NCBI GenBank assembly: GCA_017933995.1
Contig: JAGBKI010000066.1
Coordinates: 26,075 to 90,074 of the forward strand
Length of the DNA: 64,000 bases
Direction: 5' to 3'
Source: Bacteroidaceae bacterium
Lineage (GTDB): Bacteria > Bacteroidota > Bacteroidia > Bacteroidales > Bacteroidaceae
How positions within the stretch are numbered: position 1 is the stretch's first letter; each line of letters begins with the position of its first letter. Of the stretch, positions 51,523 to 59,916 are shown one piece after another. The translations under genes were made by a program, and so were the position numbers. The notes beneath the pieces were generated by a model. That model did not search any database and was not told the DNA's origin. It saw nothing but the letters and a program-made list of their open reading frames with translations.

Positions 51523-53193
51523 CTACAGCCTTGCGGGGAGGCGGCGGAGGTTGAGTTTCTTGTAGGGGAGGATGCAGGGCCGGGCGTAGCCGGGGATGGC
51601 GGGGCGGCGCTGCAGGTAGTTGATGAACGCCTGCGTGCTGGTGGGCATACCGGTGAAGCGGAGTTCCTGCGACTCGGGGAAGTACTCCTTGCGGTAGCCG
51701 TCGCCGCCGCCGGACTGGAATTCGTCGGCCACGACGAGGTAGGTGCGGTTCTTGCGCAGCACGGTGCGCGTGCCGTCGGCGTTGATGTAGGCCAGTTCGC
51801 GAACGTGGCCGGTCTTGGTAGTGTCAATCTCCAGCGAACTGGTCTGTAGCCATCCGTAGGTTTCGTTGTGTAGGCCGAACTCCACGATTTCCATTATCTG
51901 CTCGCCCTTGAGGCGGAACACGCGCAGCTGGTTGGCGAAAGGCAGCGCCTCGCCGACGTCGAGGATGCGTATCTGGCCCTCGGGGAATCCGCCACGTATG
52001 CTGCCGAAGTGGCTCATACCGATGACTGGCGTGGAGGCAGGCAGGTGGCCGGCGTCGCGCACAGCCTCGGCATAGGCTTCGCAGACCATATAGCCCATCT
52101 CGGTCTGGCAGTACTTGTCGGTGGTGCGGTCGTGGACGAGGTTGCGCGTGCAGTAGGTGACGTTCTCGCTGAGGCTGTGGCCTTCAATCTGCGTGTCGGC
52201 CAGGAGCGATTCAAGTTCCTTGAGATAGGCGCGCTGCTTGTCGCCAAGGGCGATGGCGGGGTTGACGTGGACTATCTCGGGCGTGGCGGAGAGCACCTTG
52301 CGGGTCTGCAAGTCAATCTCGAACTTGACGACGCTGATGTATTCGCCGTGCCACTTTCCCTGCACAACGGGATACTGGCTGGCGTTGATGCGCCCGCAAA
52401 CGGGGTTATGGCTGTGGCCGGTGAGCAGGGCGTGGAAGTCGGGGTCGTTGAAAGCGGCGATGTTGGCGCTGTCGCGGTCGTCCCACACGGGGTGGCCGTC
52501 CTGCATTTTGGTGCCCACGTGAGTGAGCAGCATACGGATGTCGGCCTGCTGGACGGGCTGGTACTGCGGGGTGCGCTTCAAGGCCTCGATGACGCCGGTG
52601 TAGTTGCCGTCGAAGGTGAGGCCGGTGAGTTTGCTCTTGGACGTCTGATTGGGAGTGTTGCTGGTGAGCAGTCCGACGAAGCCAAGGGTAACGGTCTGGC
52701 CCGTGGGCAGCGTGACCACCTGCGTGGCGCAGGGCTGGGCGAAAGGCGCGAGGCGTCCCTGCTCGTCGAACACGTTGGCGCAGACGTAGGTGAGGTTCCA
52801 CCCGGCGGGGCGGTACGCGCTCCACTTGTCGGCGAGTTTGGCCTGCCCGTCGTCGAACTCGTGGTTGCCCACCGCCGAGAGCGTCACGCCGATGCGGCTG
52901 AAGAAGTCCGGCACGAGGCGTCCGCCCGTGACGTTGTAGAAGTAGCTGCCGCCGAAGTTGTCGCCAGCGGCCACGGTGACACTGTTGGGATAGACGGTGC
53001 GCAGGCTGTCGAGCGTCTGCCACACGGCGGGCGCGCCGGGAATGTCCTTCCGTGCGTCGGGCAGGAATCCACCGTGGAAATCATTGAGGCTGAAAACGGC
53101 GACGGTGGCCGTCTGTGCAAGGGCGGTCGTGACGGTGAGCAGCAGGGTGGCCAGCGTCGCGCCGAAACGGAGTTTAGGTAATCGCGTGAACAT
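51523..53193 (-). CDS. 5'-nucleotidase / metallophosphatase, secreted
   Basis: A 556-residue exported protein. A signal peptide (about 1-27) precedes a calcineurin-like phosphatase domain with FSLNDFHGG, AAGDNFGGS, GNHEFDDG and LLTGHSH, all metal ligands, and a C-terminal 5'-nucleotidase domain (from about 330) with the GMSHFGSIRGGFPEG and DEFQSGGGDGY substrate-binding segments. It releases nucleosides and phosphate from nucleotides outside the inner membrane. ATG 53193 gives the signal peptide. Confidence 0.92.
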   Translation of the reverse strand: MFTRLPKLRFGATLATLLLTVTTALAQTATVAVFSLNDFHGGFLPDARKDIPGAPAVWQTLDSLRTVYPNSVTVAAGDNFGGSYFYNVTGGRLVPDFFSRIGVTLSAVGNHEFDDGQAKLADKWSAYRPAGWNLTYVCANVFDEQGRLAPFAQPCATQVVTLPTGQTVTLGFVGLLTSNTPNQTSKSKLTGLTFDGNYTGVIEALKRTPQYQPVQQADIRMLLTHVGTKMQDGHPVWDDRDSANIAAFNDPDFHALLTGHSHNPVCGRINASQYPVVQGKWHGEYISVVKFEIDLQTRKVLSATPEIVHVNPAIALGDKQRAYLKELESLLADTQIEGHSLSENVTYCTRNLVHDRTTDKYCQTEMGYMVCEAYAEAVRDAGHLPASTPVIGMSHFGSIRGGFPEGQIRILDVGEALPFANQLRVFRLKGEQIMEIVEFGLHNETYGWLQTSSLEIDTTKTGHVRELAYINADGTRTVLRKNRTYLVVADEFQSGGGDGYRKEYFPESQELRFTGMPTSTQAFINYLQRRPAIPGYARPCILPYKKLNLRRLPARL

Positions 53194-53216
53194 AAAGTAT
53201 AGTTGTTTCCGAGGCG

Positions 53217-53248
53217 CAAAGATAGTGATTAGAGGGGGCAAAAGCAAC
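53217..53248 (-). promoter_or_regulatory. Promoter for 5'-nucleotidase
   Basis: Minus-strand TATCTTTG (53217-53224) with GTTG 20 bp upstream (53245-53248), about 25 bp before the ATG. Confidence 0.55.
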
Positions 53249-53264
53249 GCATTGCCCCGTTTTG

Positions 53265-53296
53265 TTTGCTTTTGACCAGCCTATTCACTATCTTTG
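53265..53296 (+). promoter_or_regulatory. Promoter for DUF4301 gene
   Basis: Full match: TTTG (53265-53268), 20-bp spacer, TATCTTTG (53289-53296); it is back to back with the 5'-nucleotidase promoter. Confidence 0.7.
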
Positions 53297-53339
53297 CGCC
53301 ACCGACCTGAACTATACCTTAATTTATATACCACCCATT

Positions 53340-54857
53340 ATGCTTACAGCACAAGACCGCGCGCTGCTGGACCGTAAAGGCATCAGCGAAGCGCAACTCA
53401 GGGAGCAGCTCGAACGTTTTGCCAAGGGCTTCCCCTATCTCAAACTCAAAGGCGCTGCCGCCGTGGGGCAGGGCATTCTCCGTATCGAGGAGGCCGAACA
53501 GGACAAACTCCTCAAAGCCTGGGACGACTACCTCGCGCAGAATCCCACCGTCGTGAAGTTCGTGCCTGCAAGCGGTGCAGCCAGCCGCATGTTCAAGGAT
53601 CTCTTCGCTTTTGTGGACGGCGACCACGACGAACCCGAAACAGCTTTCGAAAAACTCTTTTTCGGCAAACTTGGCACCGCTGCGTTCAAGGCCGATATCG
53701 ACGCAGCCTGCACCAGGCTCTTTGGCAAAGACACCGACGCTCTGATGCGCGAAGGCCGTTACAAGGACGTGGCGCGCACCCTGCTCGGCAAGGAGGGGCT
53801 GAACTACGGCGCCCTGCCCAAAGGGCTGCTGAAGTTCCACCGCTACACCGACAGCGTGCGCACACCCGTCGAGGAACATCTTGTAGAGGCCGCGCTCTAT
53901 GCCTGCGGCGGCGACGGCAAAGCGCAAGTCCACTTCACCGTGTCGCCAGAGCACCGCGCGCTGTTCGAAGCCCTCGTGAGCGAGGTCACACCCGTCTACG
54001 AAAAAGTTTTCGGCGTGAAATATCACGTCACATTCAGCGAACAAAGCCCCGCCACCGACACCGTAGCGGCCAACGCCGACAACACGCCGTTCCGCAACGC
54101 CGACGGCTCGCTGCTGTTCCGTCCCGGCGGACACGGTGCCCTCATCGTCAACCTCAACCGCATCATGGCCGACGTGGTGTTCGTGAAAAACATCGACAAC
54201 GTCGTGCCCGACCGCCTCAAGGACGACACCGTGCGCTACAAAAAGCTCCTGGCCGGACTGCTCGTCACCCTCCAGGAACGCACCTTCGCCTACATGCGCC
54301 GCCTCGACCAAGGCGCCACGCGCACAGAGCTGCTGGAAATGCTCCGATTCCTTGAAGACGAACTCTGCTGCCACAGTGACAAGGCCGAAAGCCTCGACGA
54401 CAAAGCCCTGGCGCGCTACCTCCGCACCAAGTTCAACCGCCCCATGCGCATCGCCGCGATGGTGAAAAACGTAGGCGAGCCAGGCGGCGGCCCCTTCCTT
54501 GCGTACAACAGCGACGGCACCGTGAGCTGTCAGATACTCGAAAGTTCACAAATCGATATGGCCGACCCGAAGAAGAAAGCCCTTTTCGAAAAAGGCACAC
54601 ACTTCAACCCGGTCGACTTGGTTTGCGGCCTGCGCAACTATCGCGGCACAATTTACGACCTGCCTTGCTACGTGGACGAGCAGACAGGCTTCATCTCCCA
54701 CAAAAGCAAGGACGGACGCGAACTTAAAGCCCTCGAGCTGCCCGGTCTGTGGAACGGTGCAATGTCGGATTGGAACACTGTCTTCGTGGAAGTGCCCCTC
54801 TCGACGTTCAACCCCGTAAAGACCGTGAACGACCTCTACCGCGAACAGCACCAATAA
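53340..54857 (+). CDS. DUF4301 protein
   Basis: A 505-residue cytosolic protein of the DUF4301 family, widespread in Bacteroidota and of unknown function. Visible features are KFVPASGAASRMFKDLF near residue 75, which resembles the phosphate-binding loop of sugar-nucleotidyltransferase-like proteins, FRPGGHGALIVNLN near 255, and KNVGEPGGGPFLA near 375. These Gly-rich loops suggest nucleotide-sugar or nucleotide binding, which is inference. ATG 53340 is chosen over 26 upstream codons that overlap the promoter. Confidence 0.85.
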   Translation: MLTAQDRALLDRKGISEAQLREQLERFAKGFPYLKLKGAAAVGQGILRIEEAEQDKLLKAWDDYLAQNPTVVKFVPASGAASRMFKDLFAFVDGDHDEPETAFEKLFFGKLGTAAFKADIDAACTRLFGKDTDALMREGRYKDVARTLLGKEGLNYGALPKGLLKFHRYTDSVRTPVEEHLVEAALYACGGDGKAQVHFTVSPEHRALFEALVSEVTPVYEKVFGVKYHVTFSEQSPATDTVAANADNTPFRNADGSLLFRPGGHGALIVNLNRIMADVVFVKNIDNVVPDRLKDDTVRYKKLLAGLLVTLQERTFAYMRRLDQGATRTELLEMLRFLEDELCCHSDKAESLDDKALARYLRTKFNRPMRIAAMVKNVGEPGGGPFLAYNSDGTVSCQILESSQIDMADPKKKALFEKGTHFNPVDLVCGLRNYRGTIYDLPCYVDEQTGFISHKSKDGRELKALELPGLWNGAMSDWNTVFVEVPLSTFNPVKTVNDLYREQHQ

Positions 54858-54896
54858 GCCTGCGCATACACGCTCCACAGCATCCCCACCACCTTC

Positions 54897-54932
54897 AGTC
54901 CGCACCGGCGACCGCCCGGCGCGGACTTTTTC
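54897..54932 (+). terminator. Terminator after DUF4301 gene
   Basis: AGTCCGC (54897-54903) pairs with GCGGACT (54921-54927), with further CCGG/CCGG pairing inside and TTTTT following. Confidence 0.78.
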
Positions 54933-55020
54933 GTGCGCCGAAGCCCGGAAATTCATCACCGATAGGCCAAGAATCCTGACCAGCACGCACAAAATCCCGC
55001 CCGCAGGGGAGTAATTTTGC

Positions 55021-55104
55021 AAATTAAGGCTTAATTTGGCGAAACTAAGCCTAAGTTTGGCGAAATTAAGGCTTAATTTGTACAAACTAAGGCTTAATTT
55101 GCAG
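55021..55104. repeat. Array of four 21-bp dyad units, copy A3
   Basis: Units at 55021, 55042, 55063 and 55084. The flanks GTAATTTTGC (left) and CAGATTT (right) match those of A1 and A2. Confidence 0.9.
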
Positions 55105-55421
55105 ATTTAACCCACGATAAGAACTTTTTCAAGCGTCAGCGGCGCTTTTTGAGCCGCAGCAGTGACTTTTGCAAACGCCACTAAGGATATAGCACATCGC
55201 TTGCGGAGCACGCTTCCAGCGTGCGCCTGGAGCGATGCGGCGGGACGGCGAGAGAAAACGGACGCCTTTGCGTCCCCCAGAAGCGCAGCGGCACTCCATA
55301 ACCCCTCACAAAGCAGACGAAAACCGCTAAAAAATGCAAGCGGAAAGGAATTTGCGCCCACAAATATGCGTCGCCAAGGGCAAAAACACCGTTGCACCGT
55401 GGCCGAAAGCGCGGATTGTCT

Positions 55422-55429
55422 TAACTTTG
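55422..55429 (+). promoter_or_regulatory. -7 box very close to amidase start
   Basis: TAACTTTG nine bases before the ATG at 55439, which would give a nearly leaderless mRNA. No upstream box is clear. Confidence 0.4.
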
Positions 55430-55438
55430 CCGCTTGAA

Positions 55439-56776
55439 ATGAAGCGCGCACTGCTCACCATATTCTTCACCTGCGCCGCCCTCGCCGCGATGGCCGGGGG
55501 AAACGCGTTTGTGCTCTGCATAGACCCGGGGCACGGCGGCCACGACGCGGGCGCCGTGGGGCTGAAGGGCAAGGAAAAGGACATCAACCTCACTGTCGCA
55601 TTGGCGTTCGGCAAGATGGTGGAGCAGCGCTGCAAGGACGTCAAGGTGGTCTACACGCGCAAGACCGACGTCTACATCACCCTGCAAGGGCGTGCCGACA
55701 TCGCCAACGCGGCGCGCGCCGACCTTTTCATCAGCGTCCACACCAACAGCGTAGAAGCCGGTTCTCCCCTCGCCTACGGCTGCGAGACCTACTGCCTGGG
55801 CCAGCGAAGCCTGGGCACGAACTACAGCGTGGTGCAGACGCAGGGCCGCGTCGTGGCCGTGCAGGGCGGCAAGCAGCGGCAGGAAACCTACGACCCCTCG
55901 CGCGCCGAGAGCCTCGTGGCCTTCGACCTGCTGCACGCCGCCGGGATGGAACAGGGCGCGCTGCTGGCGCAGTGCATACAGCGACAGTACACCCGCGCGG
56001 GCCGTCCCGACAAAGGCGTGAAGGCGGGCGAGTGGCTGGTGCTGCGGCGCACCGTGATGCCCGCCGTGCTGACCGAACTAGGTTTTATCAGCACGCCCGC
56101 CGAGGAGGACTACCTGCTGAGCGAGGCGGGCGCGGCCACACTGGCGCGCTGCCTCTACAACGGCTTCGTGGAATACCGCAACGCCATCGACCACCAGCGC
56201 CGCAAACTCGTCGACCTCAACCCCGCCCCGTCGCCCCGTCCGCAGGCGGGTGTCACCGGCGGCGGCACGCAGGCGCAGCAGAGCGTCGTGCAGCAGCCCC
56301 AGCAGCCCGCACAACAGCAAAAACATCAGCAACAACAGCAACAGCAAGCGCATCCCCAGCGTCCCGCACGCCAGCAACAGCAACAGCAACAACAGCCGCA
56401 GCGCCCCGCACGCCAGCAGCACCAGCAACAACAACAGCACCAACAGCCCCAGCGCCCCGCACGCCAACAGCAGCAACAGCAACAGCAATCCGCCCAGGCC
56501 AAACCCAAGGTGTGCTTCAAGGTGCAGCTCCTTTCCAGCGCCAAGCCGCTCAAGGCCGACGACCCGCAGTTCAAGGGCGTCAAGCCCGTGGAGGAATACC
56601 GCGAGGGCAACGCCTACAAGTACACCACGGACACGTTCGAGAACGTGGCCGACGCGCGCAAGCTCAAAGGCGAACTGGCCGAAAAGTTCCCCGGCGCTTT
56701 CGTCGTGGCTTTCATTGACGGCAAGCGCGTCAGCGTGCAGGAAGCCATCGAGGCGCAGAAAGCCACGACGCGCTAA
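55439..56776 (+). CDS. N-acetylmuramoyl-L-alanine amidase with poly-Gln linker and SPOR-like end
   Basis: A 445-residue periplasmic cell-wall hydrolase. A signal peptide (about 1-20) is followed by an Amidase_3 domain with zinc ligands His32 in DPGHGGHDAGAVG and Glu46, ISVHTNS, and TELGFISTPAEE. Residues about 282-350 are a Gln-rich linker with three PQRPARQQ repeats, unusual in bacteria and encoded largely by CAG/CAA runs. The last 85 residues (CFKVQLLSSAKPLKADD and onward) look like a SPOR peptidoglycan-binding domain. ATG 55439 is chosen because it gives the signal peptide. It is followed by an MCE gene. Confidence 0.92.
   Translation: MKRALLTIFFTCAALAAMAGGNAFVLCIDPGHGGHDAGAVGLKGKEKDINLTVALAFGKMVEQRCKDVKVVYTRKTDVYITLQGRADIANAARADLFISVHTNSVEAGSPLAYGCETYCLGQRSLGTNYSVVQTQGRVVAVQGGKQRQETYDPSRAESLVAFDLLHAAGMEQGALLAQCIQRQYTRAGRPDKGVKAGEWLVLRRTVMPAVLTELGFISTPAEEDYLLSEAGAATLARCLYNGFVEYRNAIDHQRRKLVDLNPAPSPRPQAGVTGGGTQAQQSVVQQPQQPAQQQKHQQQQQQQAHPQRPARQQQQQQQQPQRPARQQHQQQQQHQQPQRPARQQQQQQQQSAQAKPKVCFKVQLLSSAKPLKADDPQFKGVKPVEEYREGNAYKYTTDTFENVADARKLKGELAEKFPGAFVVAFIDGKRVSVQEAIEAQKATTR
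56284..56490 (+). repeat. CAG/CAA-rich poly-glutamine tract
   Basis: Imperfect trinucleotide runs with three copies of a CCCCAGCGTCCCGCACGCCAG-like block, here described by its product PQRPARQ. Likely to change length by slippage. Confidence 0.85.
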
Positions 56777-56824
56777 GCCTCCCCCCCCACCATATAGTCA
56801 AGCCAAACCACCGAAACCCCACCT

Positions 56825-57826
56825 ATGAAGTTCCTGACCAAAGAAGTGAAAATCGCGCTGACGGCCATCGTCGCCGTCGTGCTGCTGTTCTTCACCATAA
56901 ACTTCCTCAAAGGCGTGAACGTGTTCAAGTCGAGCAACACGTACTACGTCCAGTTCACCGACATAGCCGGGCTGGCCGTCTCGAACGCGGTCTACGCCAA
57001 CGGCTACCCCGTGGGCATCGTGCGCGACATCGAGTACGACTACACGCGCACGGACAAGGTGGTAGTGGCCGTGGAACTCGACAAGAACATGAACATCCCG
57101 CGCGGCACGCGCGCCGAACTGGAGACCGGCCTGATGGGCGGCGTGACGATGAGCCTCGTGCTGGGCCAGAACCCGGCGGACGTCATCGCGCGCGGCGACA
57201 CCATACTGGGCGGGATGCACCTCGGCACGATGGCCAAGGTGGAGGAGATGCTCCCCGCCGTGGCCGGGATGCTGCCCAAACTCGACTCCATATTATATAA
57301 CATCAACACGCTCACCGCCTCGCCCGCCCTGGCGCAGACGCTGGGGAACGCCGCCGAGGCGTCGGCCAACCTCAACCGCCTCGTCGTGGGCCTCAACGAG
57401 ACGCTCAGCAGTTCGCTGCCGCCCTTCCTCGCCTCGCTGCAGCAGACGGGGCAGAACGTGCAGACGCTCTCGGCCTCGCTGGCCGGCAACGTGGGCAGCC
57501 TCGACGTCACCACCACGCTCGACCAACTCAACGGCACGCTGGGCGACGCACGCACCCTCATCGGCGGGCTGGAGACGATGACGCAGAACCTGCAGACCGC
57601 CTCCGAGGGCCTCAACACCACGCTCCAGACGCTCAACGCCAGCCTGCAAGGCACCGACAACACGCTCGGCCTGATGCTTAACGACCGCCAGCTCTACGAC
57701 AACCTCAACCTGACCGCCGCCAACCTCTCGCAGACCGCCGCCAGCGCCGACAGCCTGCTGCGCGACCTCAAGGCACACCCCAAGCGCTACGTCCACTTCT
57801 CGGTGTTCGGGAAGAAAGACAAGTGA
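56825..57826 (+). CDS. MlaD/MCE-family protein
   Basis: A 333-residue protein with one N-terminal membrane helix (about 7-26) and an MCE domain (about 38-115: TDIAGLAVSNAVYANGYPVG, MGGVTMSLVLG), followed by long helical heptad segments rich in Leu, Asn and Thr (about 140-310). It would be the substrate-binding part of a phospholipid-trafficking ABC system between the membranes. Permease and ATPase genes are not adjacent downstream. It follows the amidase by 48 bp. Confidence 0.92.
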   Translation: MKFLTKEVKIALTAIVAVVLLFFTINFLKGVNVFKSSNTYYVQFTDIAGLAVSNAVYANGYPVGIVRDIEYDYTRTDKVVVAVELDKNMNIPRGTRAELETGLMGGVTMSLVLGQNPADVIARGDTILGGMHLGTMAKVEEMLPAVAGMLPKLDSILYNINTLTASPALAQTLGNAAEASANLNRLVVGLNETLSSSLPPFLASLQQTGQNVQTLSASLAGNVGSLDVTTTLDQLNGTLGDARTLIGGLETMTQNLQTASEGLNTTLQTLNASLQGTDNTLGLMLNDRQLYDNLNLTAANLSQTAASADSLLRDLKAHPKRYVHFSVFGKKDK

Positions 57827-57837
57827 TTTTGGTTTCC

Positions 57838-58050
57838 GATGAGGTTTAAGAGGTTTAATTAGAGTTTAAGAGATTTAACCCATACGGCGCGAACCACATC
57901 CCATACCTCAAAAAGCCCCATCTTCCCACCCACCCCATATATCTTGTATTCCCCACATTCTTTCATAAGGTTCCGGCACGGTTTCCGCATCCAAGCGTCG
58001 CGTAGCCTTAAACCTCATTAAACCTTTTCAACCACTTAAACCTTTTCCCC
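57838..58050 (+). repeat. Heptad-armed intercistronic element E9
   Basis: The left arm (57841-57879) is built of GAGGTTTAA units, the right arm (58006-58047) of TTAAACCTY units, 10-11 bp apart. The core of about 125 bp ends with CCGGCACGGTTTC (57973-57985), shared with E10. The right arm touches the lysS GTG. Confidence 0.85.
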
Positions 58051-59787
58051 GTGAACATCCTCGAACTCTCCGAACAAGAGATAAACCGCCGCAACTCCCT
58101 CGCGCAGCTGCGCGAAATGGGCATCGACCCCTACCCCGCCCCGCTCTTCCCCGTCGACGCCACGGCAGCCGACGTCGTGGCCAACTTCAACGACGGCGAC
58201 GAGCCGCGCCAAGTGACACTGGCCGGACGCATGATGAGCCGCCGCGTGATGGGCAAGGCCAGCTTCGCCGAACTGCTCGACGCCAGCGGGCGCGTGCAGC
58301 TCTACATCACACGCGACGACATCTGCCCCGGCGACGACAAAACGCTCTACAACACCGTCTTCAAGAAACTCCTCGACTTGGGCGACTACATCGGCGTCAA
58401 GGGCTTCGTGTTCCGCACGCAGACGGGCGAAATCTCCGTACACGTGCAGTCGCTCACGCTGCTCAGCAAGAGCATCAAGCCCCTGCCCGTCGTCAAGGAG
58501 AAAGACGGCCAGACCTACGACTCGTTCGACGACCCCGAACTGCGCTACCGCCAGCGCTACGTCGACCTCATCGTCAACCCGCAGGTGAAGGACACGTTCC
58601 GCAAACGCTCGCAGGTGCTCCGCACGATGCGCCGCTTCTTCGACGAGCGCGGCTATATGGAGGTCGAGACGCCCATCCTGCAAGGCATACCCGGCGGAGC
58701 CAGCGCGCGCCCCTTCATCACCCACCACAACAGCCTCGGCACCGACCTCTACCTGCGCATCGCCACCGAACTCTACCTCAAGCGCCTCATCGTGGGCGGA
58801 TTTGACGGCGTGTACGAAATCGGCAAGAACTTCCGCAACGAGGGCATGGACCGCACCCACAACCCCGAGTTCACCTGTATGGAACTCTACGTGGCCTATA
58901 AGGACTACGAGTGGATGATGCAGCTCACCGAGCAACTCCTGGAGCGTATCTGTCTCGAAGTGAACGGCACCACCGAGGTGCAGGTGGGCGACAACCTCAT
59001 CTCCTTCAAAGCCCCGTTCCGCCGCCTGCCCATCCTCGACGCCATCAAGGAGAAGACCGGCCACGACCTCGACGGCAAGAGCGAGGACGAGATACGCCAA
59101 ATCTGCCGCGAACTCGGCCTGGAGGAAATTGACGAGACCTACGGCAAGGGCAAGATGATAGACGAAATCTTCGGCGAGTTCTGCGAGGGCACCTTCATCC
59201 AGCCCACATTCATCACCGACTACCCCGTCGAGATGTCGCCGCTCACCAAGAAACACCGCAGCAAGCCCGGCCTCACCGAGCGCTTCGAACTGATGGTCAA
59301 CGGCAAAGAGCTGGCCAACGCCTACTCCGAGCTCAACGACCCCATCGACCAGGAGGAGCGTTTCCAGGAGCAGCTGCGCCTCTCCGAAAAGGGCGACGAC
59401 GAAGCCATGTTCATCGACCAGGACTTCCTGCGCGCCATGCAGTACGGCATGCCCCCAATGAGCGGCATCGGCATCGGCATCGACCGCCTCGTGATGCTTA
59501 TGACCGGGCAGTTCTACATCCAGGAAGTGCTCTTCTTCCCCCAGATGCGCCCCGAAAAGAAAGCGCCGCGCGACAACGCCGACCGCTACACCGCCATCGG
59601 CATACCAGCCGACCTCGTACCCGTGCTGCAAAAGGTGGGCTACTACCTCGTGCAAGACCTCGCCGGCAACAACCCGCAGAAAATCCAGCAGCAGATAGGC
59701 GAAGTCCTCAAGAAGTACAAGCTCGACCTCGCCAAGCCCTCCGTCGACGACATCGCGCAGTGGCTCGTGCAACTTGACAAAGAATAA
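58051..59787 (+). CDS. lysS: Lysine--tRNA ligase, class II
   Basis: A 578-residue class II synthetase. The N-terminal OB-fold (about 55-150) binds the anticodon; motif 2 is [18 protein letters not shown] and motif 3 [16 protein letters not shown] roughly 75-residue C-terminal extension ([20 protein letters not shown] onward) is typical of Bacteroidota LysS. It starts at GTG 58051, right after element E9. Secure assignment. Confidence 0.97.
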   Translation: MNILELSEQEINRRNSLAQLREMGIDPYPAPLFPVDATAADVVANFNDGDEPRQVTLAGRMMSRRVMGKASFAELLDASGRVQLYITRDDICPGDDKTLYNTVFKKLLDLGDYIGVKGFVFRTQTGEISVHVQSLTLLSKSIKPLPVVKEKDGQTYDSFDDPELRYRQRYVDLIVNPQVKDTFRKRSQVLRTMRRFFDERGYMEVETPILQGIPGGASARPFITHHNSLGTDLYLRIATELYLKRLIVGGFDGVYEIGKNFRNEGMDRTHNPEFTCMELYVAYKDYEWMMQLTEQLLERICLEVNGTTEVQVGDNLISFKAPFRRLPILDAIKEKTGHDLDGKSEDEIRQICRELGLEEIDETYGKGKMIDEIFGEFCEGTFIQPTFITDYPVEMSPLTKKHRSKPGLTERFELMVNGKELANAYSELNDPIDQEERFQEQLRLSEKGDDEAMFIDQDFLRAMQYGMPPMSGIGIGIDRLVMLMTGQFYIQEVLFFPQMRPEKKAPRDNADRYTAIGIPADLVPVLQKVGYYLVQDLAGNNPQKIQQQIGEVLKKYKLDLAKPSVDDIAQWLVQLDKE

Positions 59788-59906
59788 TGAGTAATTAGGA
59801 GTGAGGAATTAGGAATTTCCGTCCGGCACGATTTCACATCCTCATTCCGCGCAGCCCAATTCCTAATTCCTAACTCCTAATTCCTCATTCTTAATCCCTA
59901 ATTCAA
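59786..59906 (+). repeat. Heptad-armed intercistronic element E10
   Basis: The left arm (59786-59818) has GAGGAAT/TAGGAAT-type 7-bp units starting in the lysS stop; the right arm (59858-59904) has AATTCCT/AACTCCT units. The core is CCGGCACGATTTC (59823-59835) plus CGCGCAGCCC (59848-59857). Confidence 0.88.
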
Positions 59907-59916
59907 AGGATACCCG

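Larger units (their letters stand above)
54933..55438. other. Gene-free region with arrays and palindromes
   Basis: It contains the 21-bp array A3 (55021-55104), the REP-like GCACGCTTCCAGCGTGC (55208-55224) and a GGACGC/GCGTCC hairpin (about 55260-55275). The plus-strand -7 box TAACTTTG at 55422-55429 ends only nine bases before the amidase ATG. Confidence 0.65.
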
